Under the pieces are notes generated by a model. It was given only the letters and a program-made list of their open reading frames with translations, made no database searches and was not told the DNA's origin. A stretch of DNA of 64,000 nucleotides, taken from Balneolaceae bacterium. GTDB lineage: Bacteria > Bacteroidota > Rhodothermia > Balneolales > Balneolaceae. Shown piece after piece: positions 33,828 through 43,258 of the stretch (the first letter of the stretch is position 1; every line of letters begins with the position of its first letter). The translations under genes and the position numbers were made by a program. The stretch spans positions 2,090,001-2,154,000 of the forward strand of contig CP030887.1 of assembly GCA_006969905.1 (NCBI GenBank). Direction: 5' to 3'.

Positions 33828-35192
33828 TTACTTAGTCGTAATAATGTATATGTAATTTCGAACCTGGCTTACTTTGGCAGCTATTCCTATTTCTTCGCTG
33901 GATTCTTCATCAGGTACTGAAACTCCACTAGGAAGTACGTCAAAGAGATTTGTTAAATATGTAGATTTTACCGCATAGGTAACATTTTCTGCATCTTTGT
34001 GCACTGCATTTATAATACCTATAACATTTCCATATCTATCAAAAAGAGGCCCACCACTATTTCCAGGTTGGATAGGAGCTGAAACTTGGTAGCTGGTAAT
34101 ATCACCGTTATATCCCGTTTTCGAACTAATAATTCCATTCGTAATCTTTAACTCATCTCCCATAGTTGATCGTAAAGGATATCCAAGCGTAAATATATCT
34201 TCGCCAACTAAAGTGTTTGATTTAGAAGAAATGCTATACTTGGGGGTATCCAGAGCTAATGAATCACCATTGATTACCTGTATGATAGCTAAGTCGTTAT
34301 TTTCATCTCTTGCTACTACTTTTGCCTCATATTCATTATTAAAATCGCCATTAAGGCCTCTTACAAAAATACGATCTGCATTTTCTATAACATGATTATT
34401 TGTAGCTATATAGCCATTTTCAGCTATGGCAAAACCAGTACCTGAGCCTAGGGTCAGATCATTCTCTGTTGGATATATTTTTAAAAAAATTTCAGAATAA
34501 TCCGCATCACTATTAACAAATGTCATCACTGCAGGACCAACTGATACCATAAAATCTTGATTTAAGGTCCGATTACTATTAATCCAGTCAATTTTAAATA
34601 ATTGTTTGGAAGCAGAGTTTTTAAAAATAGCTTTAAGCTGCCCTTCCTTCCATATTGGTTCTAAGTAGCCTTCTACCCCTGAAAGATAAATAAGTCTGTA
34701 AGTTCCATTTTTCTGCTTATCTATTGCTAAACGTAAAGTGAACTCATTTGGGTCCTTACCTTCATAGATCCCTTCTATGGGATCCATTCTATTACTCCAT
34801 TTCTCTTTTAATTCATCCTCAGTTGATAGTATATCATAATAATCATAATCAACCTTTAATAACTTTCCAGAAAAGCTGGTGCATGGTATATAACTTGAGT
34901 TAAGTTCTAAATCTATTGAGGTAATATAAAAACCATTTCCACCAGATGATTTTACTATATCAAGTGCTTTGTCATAGATTGCTTCAGGGTCGCATTTTGA
35001 AGTGTTTGCGGTTTTAACTTGTAGAGTACCAAGTGTATCCGCTAAGCCAAGTATTTTTTGACCTCCATAGAACGTAGTTACTATTTCTTCTTCAGGAAGA
35101 GGAGGTACATTTTTATCGACTTTTAGTTTATAAGTAGTGCTACAAGCTAAAGTTAAAGCAGAAAATAGAATAAGGAAAAATAATCGAATCAT
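33828..35192 (-). CDS. Trypsin-like serine peptidase lipoprotein with unknown N-terminal domain, no PDZ
   Basis: 454 residues. Lipobox LTLAC (Cys17) predicts a lipid anchor. Residues 20-240 form an unrecognised beta-rich region. The peptidase domain (about 245-425) has the triad His267 (YIATNNHVIE), Asp300 (ENNDLAII) and Ser379 (IQPGNSGGPLFD), in DegP/HtrA style, but no PDZ domain follows. The stretch is visibly more AT-rich than its neighbours, a possible sign of separate history. An unusual hairpin sits directly before the start codon (listed separately). Substrate unknown. Confidence 0.87.
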   Translation of the reverse strand: MIRLFFLILFSALTLACSTTYKLKVDKNVPPLPEEEIVTTFYGGQKILGLADTLGTLQVKTANTSKCDPEAIYDKALDIVKSSGGNGFYITSIDLELNSSYIPCTSFSGKLLKVDYDYYDILSTEDELKEKWSNRMDPIEGIYEGKDPNEFTLRLAIDKQKNGTYRLIYLSGVEGYLEPIWKEGQLKAIFKNSASKQLFKIDWINSNRTLNQDFMVSVGPAVMTFVNSDADYSEIFLKIYPTENDLTLGSGTGFAIAENGYIATNNHVIENADRIFVRGLNGDFNNEYEAKVVARDENNDLAIIQVINGDSLALDTPKYSISSKSNTLVGEDIFTLGYPLRSTMGDELKITNGIISSKTGYNGDITSYQVSAPIQPGNSGGPLFDRYGNVIGIINAVHKDAENVTYAVKSTYLTNLFDVLPSGVSVPDEESSEEIGIAAKVSQVRNYIYIITTK

Positions 35193-35194
35193 AT

Positions 35195-35224
35195 TAGTAG
35201 CATTGTATTGCTAACAATGTACTA
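35195..35224 (-). promoter_or_regulatory. Hairpin abutting the peptidase start codon
   Basis: In the minus-strand transcript 11 bases (35214-35224) pair with 35195-35206, leaving one bulged base and a 7-base loop. The 3' arm ends two bases before the ATG at 35192, in the space where a ribosome binding site would be; no purine-rich site is visible otherwise. It may limit ribosome entry (inference). Confidence 0.45.
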
Positions 35225-35274
35225 AATTCTTCCGATTTGTTCTTCAAAAGAGATGGCTAGTGCCCTATTATTTA

Positions 35275-38100
35275 TCAATTTCCTTCTTTAAAAATACCGT
35301 TTATGAGTTCCGGTTCACCAAAGCCCAGTGCCTCCAATCTGTTCAGCTGGGTTTTAGCATCCCCAACCACAACATAAATCATACGATTCGGATCGGCATA
35401 CTTTTCAGCCAGTTCACTGATCCGGTCTTTGGTAATATCCTTAACTATTTGTTCTCTGTCTTTTATGTAACTAGGAGACCAGTCATACTCACTGATGTTT
35501 TGTAACATATTGAGCTTAGCACCCAGGGTTTCAAAACGTCGGGCATTACTCTTAAGCAGAAACCCTTTTGTAGTTTCCAGGTCCTGATCGGTAAAGGTAG
35601 AAGGGTATTCTTCCATAATCTGCTTTACAAGTGAGGCAGCTTCATACGTAACATTGGTTCTGATACCACTGGAGATGGTAAAAGGCCCGGAAATGCTGCT
35701 TCCGGAAAACCCGGAACCAATGCCATAGGTATAGCCTTTGCCTTCACGAAGCTCTTGTGTAAACCTGGATGCAAAACCTCCACCCCCAAGAATATAGTTC
35801 ATAACAGTAGCGGGATAATAATCTGGATCAGTTTCCGGCATAGCCAAATACCCAAAACGGATAACAGATTGCTTTGCATTTGGTACATCATAGAAATACA
35901 CTTTTGAGCTTTCGATTGGCTCAGGATTACTAAGTTCAGGCAGCGTGGCCGATGTTTTTTCCCAATTACTTTCAAGGTCGGATAAGGATCGTACCACTTC
36001 ATTTTTCTTTATTGCTCCTACAATATGGAAATCAGCCAGGGAAGGGGTGAAGTAATTTTCGTAATAAGTCTTAAGGTCTTCAAGGGTGATAGATTCGACA
36101 CTGTTTGATGTACCGTTGGGATTGTAGGAAAGAATATGATCATCTCCGTAGAGCAGCTTGTAGTAAGCGTTTGTTGCAATAGCATTTGGGTTTGCGGTTT
36201 GTTGTGCTATTTGGCTAAGGGTACTTTGCTTGGCCAGGTCAAATTCCGATTCATCCCATCGGGGGCTTAATAATATTTCTTCTACCAGGTCAAGGGTTTG
36301 CTGGTAATTCCTGGATAGTGTGGTTCCCGAAATGGTTATTTGCTCCCTTCCCGAGTTAATAGAAATAGAAGCTCCCAGTTCATCAATGGCTTCTTCCAGT
36401 TCCTCGGGGGTTTTATTTGCCGTTCCCCTCATCATACTTTGAGCGAGCAGATTAGAAACCCCGGTTTTCGAGATATCTTCCATTAATAAACCGCCATCTA
36501 TTTCGAGCCTGAATTGTACCAAAGGAAGTTCATTATTCTCTATTCCATATACTCCCATTCCATTTGCCAGCTCATGCTCCCAAACATCAGGTACGGAAAC
36601 ATCAGCGCTTTCACCATAAGGAGGCTCTACTGACCGGTCAAAACTGGATGGGGTTCTTTCATAGTCCGTAGCTTCAGGCAGAACGAAGTCTTCTCCCTCA
36701 GCTCCCTGAACAATCTCCTCTTCGGCTACTTCGGCCAGCATAGAACCTTCTAAAACTAGGTCTTTTTGGCCCCTGGGAACAAAACTGGTCGATACGTAAT
36801 GCTGATCTTTAATGTACTTTTCGTAAACCTGCATTACGTCTTCTTTGGTAACCGCCAGGAACTTTTTGATATCTTCGTTCACGTATCCGGGGTTATCTGC
36901 AAAGATATTGTATTGAGCCAATTGAAAGGCTTTTCCCAACACACTGGATAACCCGTTGTAAAAATCAGTTTCGATACCTGCCTTAATTTTATTCAGATCA
37001 TCTTCGGTAAAACTTTCTGTTTCGAATCGCGCAAAAGCTTCATCTACCACTGACCGAACCTGATCCAGATCGGTATTAGGATATGCCCGAACCAGTAATG
37101 TAAGTTCGCCGGCTATTTCTGAGTTGTTACTGAACATAAACACATTTGAAGTGACTTGTTCCTCATCAACCAGCACTTGTGTAAAAGGAGCCTTTTTCCC
37201 ATCCACTAATAACTGGGTAAGTATCTCAAGCGGATAGGCATCGGGATGGTAAATTTCAACTGTAGGCCAGGTCATTCTCAGCTCCGGTAAACGAGCAAAA
37301 TTATCCTCGTAATATAAATTTTTAGTTTCACTCAACTCAATTCTCTGTACAGGAAGCGGTTCAATTTCTTCGCCCCTGGGTATTTCATCAAAATACTTAT
37401 GGATCCATTCTTTTGCCTGTTCAGAATCAAAATCACCGGCAATAACTAATGTGGCATTGTTTGGAACATACCACCGGTTATAGAACTCTTTCACATCCGC
37501 CAAAGTCGCGTTTTGGAGATCTTCCAAAGAACCAATTACCTGCCAGTTGTAGGGATGTGTTTCGGGATACAGGTTTTTTCCAATAACATAATTAGCATGT
37601 CCGTAAGGCTGATTATCTACTCCCTGTCGTTTTTCATTTTTTACTACTTGTTTTTCCTTGGCAACCACATTTTCAGTTACCGTATTAATGAAGAAACCAA
37701 GCTTATCAGCCTCAGCCCAGATCATTTTCTCCAATGCATCTTTGGGTACTGTTTGAAAGTAGTTTGTTCGGTCACGGCTGGTAGAACCGTTAGCCCCTGA
37801 GCCTCCTATTCGGCTGCTCATTTTATCCAGCCCTCCTTTTCCCAGGTTTTCAGATTCCAGGAACAGTAGGTGTTCAAATAAGTGGGCAAAGCCCGTTTTC
37901 CCTTCCTTTTCCCTGGCCGAGCCCACATGAAAAGTAAGGGCTACTGCTGTTACGGGATCAGAATAATCTTTATGAAAAATCACTTCAAGCCCGTTATCAA
38001 GAGTAAATTTTTCATACTCAACATTAAACTCATTTTGAGGGGTAGAACAAGAAAGAGTAATAAGCCCAATGGCTAACAAAAATGAAAGAAATCTAAACAT
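35275..38100 (-). CDS. M16 family zinc metallopeptidase lipoprotein, two-domain
   Basis: 941 residues. A signal with lipobox LSCS leads into two tandem M16 halves. The first has the inverted zinc motif HLFEH (His73, Glu76, His77) and the downstream Glu in VVKNEKRQ; the second half (about 510-930) lacks HxxEH and provides the substrate clamp, as in pitrilysins. It contains the GGGGFASRFTQELREGKGYT block (Arg/Tyr) that completes the active site. It probably digests oligopeptides in the periplasm or at the envelope. Single gene. Confidence 0.94.
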   Translation of the reverse strand: MFRFLSFLLAIGLITLSCSTPQNEFNVEYEKFTLDNGLEVIFHKDYSDPVTAVALTFHVGSAREKEGKTGFAHLFEHLLFLESENLGKGGLDKMSSRIGGSGANGSTSRDRTNYFQTVPKDALEKMIWAEADKLGFFINTVTENVVAKEKQVVKNEKRQGVDNQPYGHANYVIGKNLYPETHPYNWQVIGSLEDLQNATLADVKEFYNRWYVPNNATLVIAGDFDSEQAKEWIHKYFDEIPRGEEIEPLPVQRIELSETKNLYYEDNFARLPELRMTWPTVEIYHPDAYPLEILTQLLVDGKKAPFTQVLVDEEQVTSNVFMFSNNSEIAGELTLLVRAYPNTDLDQVRSVVDEAFARFETESFTEDDLNKIKAGIETDFYNGLSSVLGKAFQLAQYNIFADNPGYVNEDIKKFLAVTKEDVMQVYEKYIKDQHYVSTSFVPRGQKDLVLEGSMLAEVAEEEIVQGAEGEDFVLPEATDYERTPSSFDRSVEPPYGESADVSVPDVWEHELANGMGVYGIENNELPLVQFRLEIDGGLLMEDISKTGVSNLLAQSMMRGTANKTPEELEEAIDELGASISINSGREQITISGTTLSRNYQQTLDLVEEILLSPRWDESEFDLAKQSTLSQIAQQTANPNAIATNAYYKLLYGDDHILSYNPNGTSNSVESITLEDLKTYYENYFTPSLADFHIVGAIKKNEVVRSLSDLESNWEKTSATLPELSNPEPIESSKVYFYDVPNAKQSVIRFGYLAMPETDPDYYPATVMNYILGGGGFASRFTQELREGKGYTYGIGSGFSGSSISGPFTISSGIRTNVTYEAASLVKQIMEEYPSTFTDQDLETTKGFLLKSNARRFETLGAKLNMLQNISEYDWSPSYIKDREQIVKDITKDRISELAEKYADPNRMIYVVVGDAKTQLNRLEALGFGEPELINGIFKEGN

Positions 38101-38220
38101 GTTATTCTTTTTGGAGTAAAGGTTTATCAGGAATATAAACGGACTTGAATCGTCTGTTTGTTAAAGAATGCTTCCGTTTTAAATAAATTAAAAAAAAGCA
38201 TAGGGCTATGATATTCAAGT

Positions 38221-38237
38221 TTGGCACAGTATTTGTA
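38221..38237 (+). promoter_or_regulatory. Sigma-54-like promoter element before DUF3109-rpoN
   Basis: TTGGCAC, five bases, then TTGTA: GG and the second G have sigma-54 (-24/-12) spacing, but the -12 GC is GT. It lies 11 bases before the DUF3109 start, which would make a nearly leaderless transcript. A weak candidate for control of the rpoN operon by its own product. Confidence 0.3.
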
Positions 38238-38247
38238 TTTTAGGCAC

Positions 38248-38826
38248 ATGATAAAAGTGAGAGATACTATAATATCAGACGATATTGCTACAGCTAAGTT
38301 TGCCTGTGACCTTCCAAAATGCAAGGGTGCATGTTGTGTAGTAGGTGATGCGGGAGCCCCTGTTTCGAAAGAAGAAATTCCTATTTTGCACAAAGCATAT
38401 CACTTACTTAAAGATGAACTTCGTCCCGAAGCTGTGGCAGTTGCAGAACGGGAAGGTGTAGTTGTAGGAAGCGAAAAGGCCGGTTATGAAATAAGTTGTG
38501 TAAATAATGCTGAATGCATCTTTGTACAATACGGAAAGAATGATGTAGCTTATTGTTCCATTCAAAACGCATATTTTGACGGCAGGATAAGTTGGGAGAA
38601 GCCGCTAAGCTGCCATCTTTTTCCTGTCCGGTTAAAGAGAATTGCCGGTTTTGATTACGCAAACTTTGAATATGTGCCAAAGCTATGCTCAGCCGCTTGT
38701 TCAAAAGGAGAAGAAGAAGGTGTTTACCTTGCAGAGTTTTTAGAAAAACCATTAGTGCGTAGGTATGGCCTGGATTGGTACGAGGAATTTTTAGCAGCAT
38801 GTAAATATATCAGAGAGAATGAGTGA
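38248..38826 (+). CDS. DUF3109 Cys-rich protein
   Basis: 192 residues from the ATG at 38248 (MIKVRDTIISDDIATAKFAC); the upstream in-frame TTG at 38221 overlaps a promoter-like element and is less likely. Cysteines are conserved in CDLPKCKGACCVVGD, ISCVNNAECIF, SCHLFPVRL and KLCSAAC, the DUF3109 pattern related to YkgJ-type zinc or iron-sulfur proteins. Function unknown. Its stop overlaps the rpoN start (TGATG), so the two are coupled. Confidence 0.88.
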   Translation: MIKVRDTIISDDIATAKFACDLPKCKGACCVVGDAGAPVSKEEIPILHKAYHLLKDELRPEAVAVAEREGVVVGSEKAGYEISCVNNAECIFVQYGKNDVAYCSIQNAYFDGRISWEKPLSCHLFPVRLKRIAGFDYANFEYVPKLCSAACSKGEEEGVYLAEFLEKPLVRRYGLDWYEEFLAACKYIRENE

Positions 38827-40334
38827 TGCTAAGAAACCAACAAAACCTAAGCCAGAAACAACAGCAAAGCCTTCAGCAAAAGCTTTCTCCTCAGCAACTT
38901 CAATTTATCAAACTGTTGCAACTGCCTACTATAGGCTTGGAACAACGCATTAAAGAAGAACTCGAATTAAACCCTATTCTGGAAGAAGTAGATACTTTTG
39001 AAATTACCCAGGAGAGGGTTGAGGCGGAAGAGACTCGTGAAAGTTCTGACGAAAAAGAAGATGGCCTGGAAAGCCTTGAAGATCATAATGTGGATTGGGA
39101 TGAATTCGATTCCAATACAGAGTATGATGGTGAAAATTATAGTTCCGGGTATCAACCTGAGCAAGAGGAATGGAGAGATTTACCTAATCCATATAATGCT
39201 TCTTTACTGGAACAGCTTGAAAACCAGGTTTCTTTGCTGGATTTGAGCGAAGAAGAAGAACTTATTGCCGATCAAATACTGGGATCACTGGATGAGTATG
39301 GTTATTTCCGTCGCGAGCTTGAAGCCGTTGCAGATAATATTGCTTTTAATCACAGTTTGTATGTAGAAGCTGAGGATGTGGATCGTGTCCGAAAGCAAAT
39401 CCAGTTGCTGGATCCAATAGGAATTGCCTCAAAGGATTTACAGGATTGCTTACTCATTCAGTTGCAGCAATCGCCTGATGAACTGGCCGGAAAAGAACTG
39501 GCTATCCGGATGATAAGGGATGAATGGGACGCGTTTGAAAAAAAGCATTTCACTAAGCTGATTCAAAAGCTCAATACGGATGAAGAAAAATTAAAAAGCG
39601 CATTTGAAGCAGTAAGGCACATGGATCCACGCCCAGGAGCAGTGGCATCAGATATGGAGGCGACTTCTAACTACATTGAGCCCGACTTTGAAGTATATTG
39701 GCAAAACAGGGATGAGGGAGAAAACAATCGGGGCGAGTTTATAATCAACCTGAACCAGCGTAATTCACCTTCACTAAGGATATCCCCGGAATACAAACAA
39801 ATGTGGGAGGAGATTAAAGAGAAGAAATCAAAACCTGATGCCCGGACACAGGCTTTTATAAAAGGAAAGATTGATTCTGCAAATTGGTTTATGGAATCCA
39901 TTCGCCAGCGCCAGAATACTTTGATGAATGTAATGAAGACCATAGTGGCGCTGCAAGAAGATTTTTTCAAGTATGGCGACAGCTTAAAGCCAATGATCCT
40001 TAAGGATATTGCTGAGCGAATTGGGATGGATATTTCAACGATTTCGCGAGTCGTAAATGGGAAATATGTACAAACCCATTTTGGAGTGTATGAACTGAAA
40101 TACTTTTTTAATGAAGGCCTGGAAACAGAAAGTGGAGAAGAAGTCTCGAACAGGGAGGTCAAGAATATCCTTCAAACCCTGATTGACAATGAAGACAAAA
40201 GAAATCCTTTAAGTGACCAGGAATTAGCGGAGCAGTTGAACGATCAGGGATATAAAGTAGCGAGGCGTACCATTAGTAAATACCGGGAGCAATTAAATGA
40301 GCCTGTAGCCCGGTTACGAAAGCAGATTATTTGA
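38826..40334 (+). CDS. rpoN: RNA polymerase sigma-54 factor
   Basis: About 502 residues from the ATG at 38826. Region I is Gln- and Leu-rich (SLQQKLSPQQLQFIKLLQLP), region II is strongly acidic (about 50-105), region III binds core, and the C-terminal DNA-binding part ends with the RpoN box ARRTISKYREQ. A DMDISTISRVVNGKY-type helix-turn-helix precedes it. Sigma-54 reads -24/-12 promoters with the help of AAA+ activators, none of which is in the window. Confidence 0.96.
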   Translation: MLRNQQNLSQKQQQSLQQKLSPQQLQFIKLLQLPTIGLEQRIKEELELNPILEEVDTFEITQERVEAEETRESSDEKEDGLESLEDHNVDWDEFDSNTEYDGENYSSGYQPEQEEWRDLPNPYNASLLEQLENQVSLLDLSEEEELIADQILGSLDEYGYFRRELEAVADNIAFNHSLYVEAEDVDRVRKQIQLLDPIGIASKDLQDCLLIQLQQSPDELAGKELAIRMIRDEWDAFEKKHFTKLIQKLNTDEEKLKSAFEAVRHMDPRPGAVASDMEATSNYIEPDFEVYWQNRDEGENNRGEFIINLNQRNSPSLRISPEYKQMWEEIKEKKSKPDARTQAFIKGKIDSANWFMESIRQRQNTLMNVMKTIVALQEDFFKYGDSLKPMILKDIAERIGMDISTISRVVNGKYVQTHFGVYELKYFFNEGLETESGEEVSNREVKNILQTLIDNEDKRNPLSDQELAEQLNDQGYKVARRTISKYREQLNEPVARLRKQII

Positions 40335-40355
40335 TTTTCTAATCAATTTCTTTTT
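40329..40355 (+). terminator. Possible weak terminator after rpoN
   Basis: TTGATT and AATCAA arms around a TTCT loop, followed by TTTCTTTTT. The stem is short and AT-only, so its strength is doubtful. Confidence 0.35.
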
Positions 40356-40462
40356 ATCAAAACGGATAGATTTTTGTGATTTATTAAAATCTTTGGTTCT
40401 TATTGCTTCGGTACCAACTAATTAGTTTTTTATAGCAATACAACTAACACGGGCAAACAACC

Positions 40463-40747
40463 ATGACAAAAACAGAAAGGGTTAAGCAAATTGCTTCAAA
40501 ACTTGATTTTACCCAGAGCGAAACCGAAGTTTATTTTGACACCTGGGTAGATATACTCAGTGATCATTTGGCAAAGGAAGAAGGCTTCAGTATTCCCGGT
40601 TTTGGGACATTCAGTTCAGGTATCAGAGAAGCATATCGTTCCTATAATCCCCACTATAAGCAGAACGTGATGAATCCCAAAAAGAGAGTTGTATACTTCT
40701 CGCAAAGCACATCCATCAAAAAAGACATTGATGAGGTGACGTTATGA
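40463..40747 (+). CDS. HU-family DNA-binding protein (plain, 94 residues)
   Basis: 94 residues with the HU/IHF fold: helical N-terminal half (MTKTERVKQIASKLDF, DTWVDILSDHL), then the beta arm FSIPGFGTFSSG, NPHYKQNVMNPKKRVVYFSQ. Arm residues differ from classic HU, so it belongs to a divergent HU group. HU proteins bend and compact DNA. Its stop overlaps the start of the HU-LysM gene (ATGA), suggesting they act together. Confidence 0.85.
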   Translation: MTKTERVKQIASKLDFTQSETEVYFDTWVDILSDHLAKEEGFSIPGFGTFSSGIREAYRSYNPHYKQNVMNPKKRVVYFSQSTSIKKDIDEVTL

Positions 40748-41811
40748 GTGATAAGGTGACACTGAATGAGTTGATAAAAGAATTTTCTGAAAAAACGGGC
40801 CTGTCAGAAACAAAAAGCAGAGAGTTTGTGCATCTTTTTTTCAAACAGGTACTGGATGAACTCAAGGAAGAAGGAAAATCATCTATCACCAACTTTGGTA
40901 GTTTTGAAATTCAAAAAGTTGCAGAAAGGGAAGGAGTGAATCCCCAAACCGGGGAACCGCTGGTAATCCCTGAACATAACCGGGTTTCTTTTTCAGCTTT
41001 CAAGTATCTGGAAGAAAAAGTGAATGCAGAATTTTCAGATCTTGAGATCACCTTTTTAGAGAAAAAGGAGCCGGAGAAAAAGACAGTCCAGGTAACCGAA
41101 ATAAAAAGCAGCTATCAGCCCGAGCCTATACCAAAGGCAGTAAACGAAGAAGAGGTAGATGAGCCTGTTGAAAAGGAAGTTGTACCAACGCCACCTGTAC
41201 AACCTGTATTCTCACAAAGAAGGGATACAACATCTTCAAAGAATACAGGATGGCTATATCTTGTACCAGTTCTCATTATCGCAGCCATAGCAGCAGTGTA
41301 CTTTTTATGGCCGGAGGGGGATCAAAAGCCAGTTGCAAGCGAGTATGCGGAACAACCTAAAAGTGAGGAACAGCCTGCAAGCGCAATTGATAATGAAACC
41401 GAAGCTTCTGACCCTGTAGCAACTCAACCTTCCGAAGGAAATGAGGCTGCAGTAGCAGAAGAAGTAGTTGATGAAGCCACACCTTCCGGTTTAGAAGATC
41501 AGTTATCGGAATACTCGATAGAGAAGGACGATTGGTTCTGGGATATTTCTGAAAAAGTGTACGGAGTTTCCTGGCTTTGGCCATTGATTTTTGAGGCTAA
41601 CCGTTCTGAAGCTGATGATCCTGATCAATTGTTTCCTAACAGGGAATTGGTGATTCCTTCAATCAAGGGTACTGCATCCAATTTGACTGAAGAGGATAGA
41701 TCCAGGCTCAAAGAGGCTTACATGATGGTCTCTAATGCTTATAAGAGTGCAGGTAAACCTGATAAGTCAGAGGGTTATAGACGTCTTTCGGAGCGGCTCG
41801 GCAATAATTAA
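40744..41811 (+). CDS. HU domain - transmembrane - LysM-like fusion protein
   Basis: 355 residues. An HU domain (about 4-92; TNFGSFEIQKVA, NPQTGEPLVIPEHNRVSF) is followed by an acidic, Pro-rich linker (95-165), one membrane helix (169-189, WLYLVPVLIIAAIAAVYFLW), a second acidic linker (190-252) and a LysM-like domain (about 255-307; SIEKDDWFWDISEKVYG, SWLWPLIFEANR, PNRELVIP). This predicts DNA binding in the cytosol and peptidoglycan binding in the periplasm by a single-pass protein. Comparable in logic to HU-SPOR proteins of Bacteroidota, but with LysM. Two-gene unit with plain HU. Confidence 0.88.
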   Translation: MSDKVTLNELIKEFSEKTGLSETKSREFVHLFFKQVLDELKEEGKSSITNFGSFEIQKVAEREGVNPQTGEPLVIPEHNRVSFSAFKYLEEKVNAEFSDLEITFLEKKEPEKKTVQVTEIKSSYQPEPIPKAVNEEEVDEPVEKEVVPTPPVQPVFSQRRDTTSSKNTGWLYLVPVLIIAAIAAVYFLWPEGDQKPVASEYAEQPKSEEQPASAIDNETEASDPVATQPSEGNEAAVAEEVVDEATPSGLEDQLSEYSIEKDDWFWDISEKVYGVSWLWPLIFEANRSEADDPDQLFPNRELVIPSIKGTASNLTEEDRSRLKEAYMMVSNAYKSAGKPDKSEGYRRLSERLGNN

Positions 41812-41833
41812 GCTCATTTTCAGAATTGCTACA

Positions 41834-43258
41834 TCAAATATGAACTGCCAAATCCAGTACTTCCAGCCAGCCGTCAAAGATCAGTAGAAAAGCAACGACC
41901 AACGCAAAGGCAAGTGTATGCAAAGCAATGGTTTTGAATAGATAACGGGTTCGGTTCATTCCCAATCGTTTGGAACTGTCTAAAGCTGTAGTATTAAAAC
42001 TGGAAAACCAGATGATCACATACAGCACCGAAAGAACGGACAAAACAATCGGTGAGCTTCCTGCAAAGAATAGCACTACAATGAGTGTTACAAGAAGAAA
42101 ATCGAGATGGAAAGTCCAGGTAAAAAGATTCAAAGCCTGGTTAAGGTGGCTTAGCGAAGGATTAGGGATATAAATCCATGCAACAGCAATAACTTCTATC
42201 AAAAGTACAATGATGCTGCCCAATACAAATAAAGAAAAATAATTTTGTCCCATAAATCCCAGTGCTGGCAGGTAACTGTACAGTGCTTCTAAACCGGTTT
42301 CAGTAAGAAAAGTTCTGGCCATTACGTATGTAACCAGGCCTCCAAAAAAAGCATGCTGGAAAAAAAGAAAGATGGCGCTTAGTGAAGAGCGTTCCCTGTA
42401 GCTTAAAATATCATCAACAAAAAAGCGGTGAGAGGTGAAATAGCGAAAAATGGTTTCTTTGTAAGTCGGGCTGATGACAATATTTACTGCAAGGCTGATC
42501 CAAAGTAAGAGTAAAACAATCACTGACCAGTGTAGAAGAGGGGTTTCTTCGGGGAGTTTGGGGAGCGGAATAACCGCTTCATTTAATGAAGCAGAATTTT
42601 GTAGAGCTAGTTCAATATCAGGGAAATCCCCCAACGTATTCTTTAACCAACTATACTCTACAATCAGTAAATCCCCTGCATCTCCTATCAAATCATGAAA
42701 CTTGTGAACAGTTCCGGCACCCGGTTTTTGAGTTAAGAAAAATGAACCCGTTTTCTTGCTTTCAGAAAGGTTTCCCAGCTGATTGTTTTTGAACTCATAA
42801 AAAGAGAGTGAATCTCCGAAATTACTTGCCTGAGCCAGGGATCGAAAGATGAATTTAAAGGAATCACTATGTGTTTGGCTGTGTGAAAAAATCAGAATGC
42901 CCAGGAAAGAAGAATACTTACGGTTCGCAGAATAAATCTCATTAACCTGCCTGAGAATAGCATCTTTCTGATCACTAAATTTGGAAGCTGTATAAAACTC
43001 ATTGCCTGCATCAATCAGAAAAGGTATCTGTAGCCTGTCAAGTTCAGTTATGATATATGGGTTCCTGGGCTTTTTGAGGATAACAAGCTTTGTTGAGTAG
43101 CTTTTTAAAGTGCGTAATTCATCTGAAGCCTGTAATTCGTTAGGGGGTGGATTCCAGACAACCCCAAGTGAAGCTTGTGCTGAAACGAGGTCAGAAGCAA
43201 AAAATATCCATAGAAGTAAACCGGAGAAAAGACAAAGGTATTTACTTTTGGATTTCAC
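41834..43258 (-). CDS. Orphan protein: secreted N-terminal domain plus six membrane helices
   Basis: 474 residues, family not recognised. Signal peptide (about 1-28), an extracytoplasmic alpha/beta-looking domain (about 29-240; ASLGVVWNPPPNELQASDE, PYIITELDRLQIPFLIDAG), then about six hydrophobic helices (about 245-265, 297-320, 335-360, 375-400, 403-425, 440-465). It starts directly after the miaB stop with no gap, so it is very likely translated from the same message. The rhythm of the N-terminal domain recalls a glycoside-hydrolase-type barrel, but this is speculation. Confidence 0.75.
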   Translation of the reverse strand: MKSKSKYLCLFSGLLLWIFFASDLVSAQASLGVVWNPPPNELQASDELRTLKSYSTKLVILKKPRNPYIITELDRLQIPFLIDAGNEFYTASKFSDQKDAILRQVNEIYSANRKYSSFLGILIFSHSQTHSDSFKFIFRSLAQASNFGDSLSFYEFKNNQLGNLSESKKTGSFFLTQKPGAGTVHKFHDLIGDAGDLLIVEYSWLKNTLGDFPDIELALQNSASLNEAVIPLPKLPEETPLLHWSVIVLLLLWISLAVNIVISPTYKETIFRYFTSHRFFVDDILSYRERSSLSAIFLFFQHAFFGGLVTYVMARTFLTETGLEALYSYLPALGFMGQNYFSLFVLGSIIVLLIEVIAVAWIYIPNPSLSHLNQALNLFTWTFHLDFLLVTLIVVLFFAGSSPIVLSVLSVLYVIIWFSSFNTTALDSSKRLGMNRTRYLFKTIALHTLAFALVVAFLLIFDGWLEVLDLAVHI

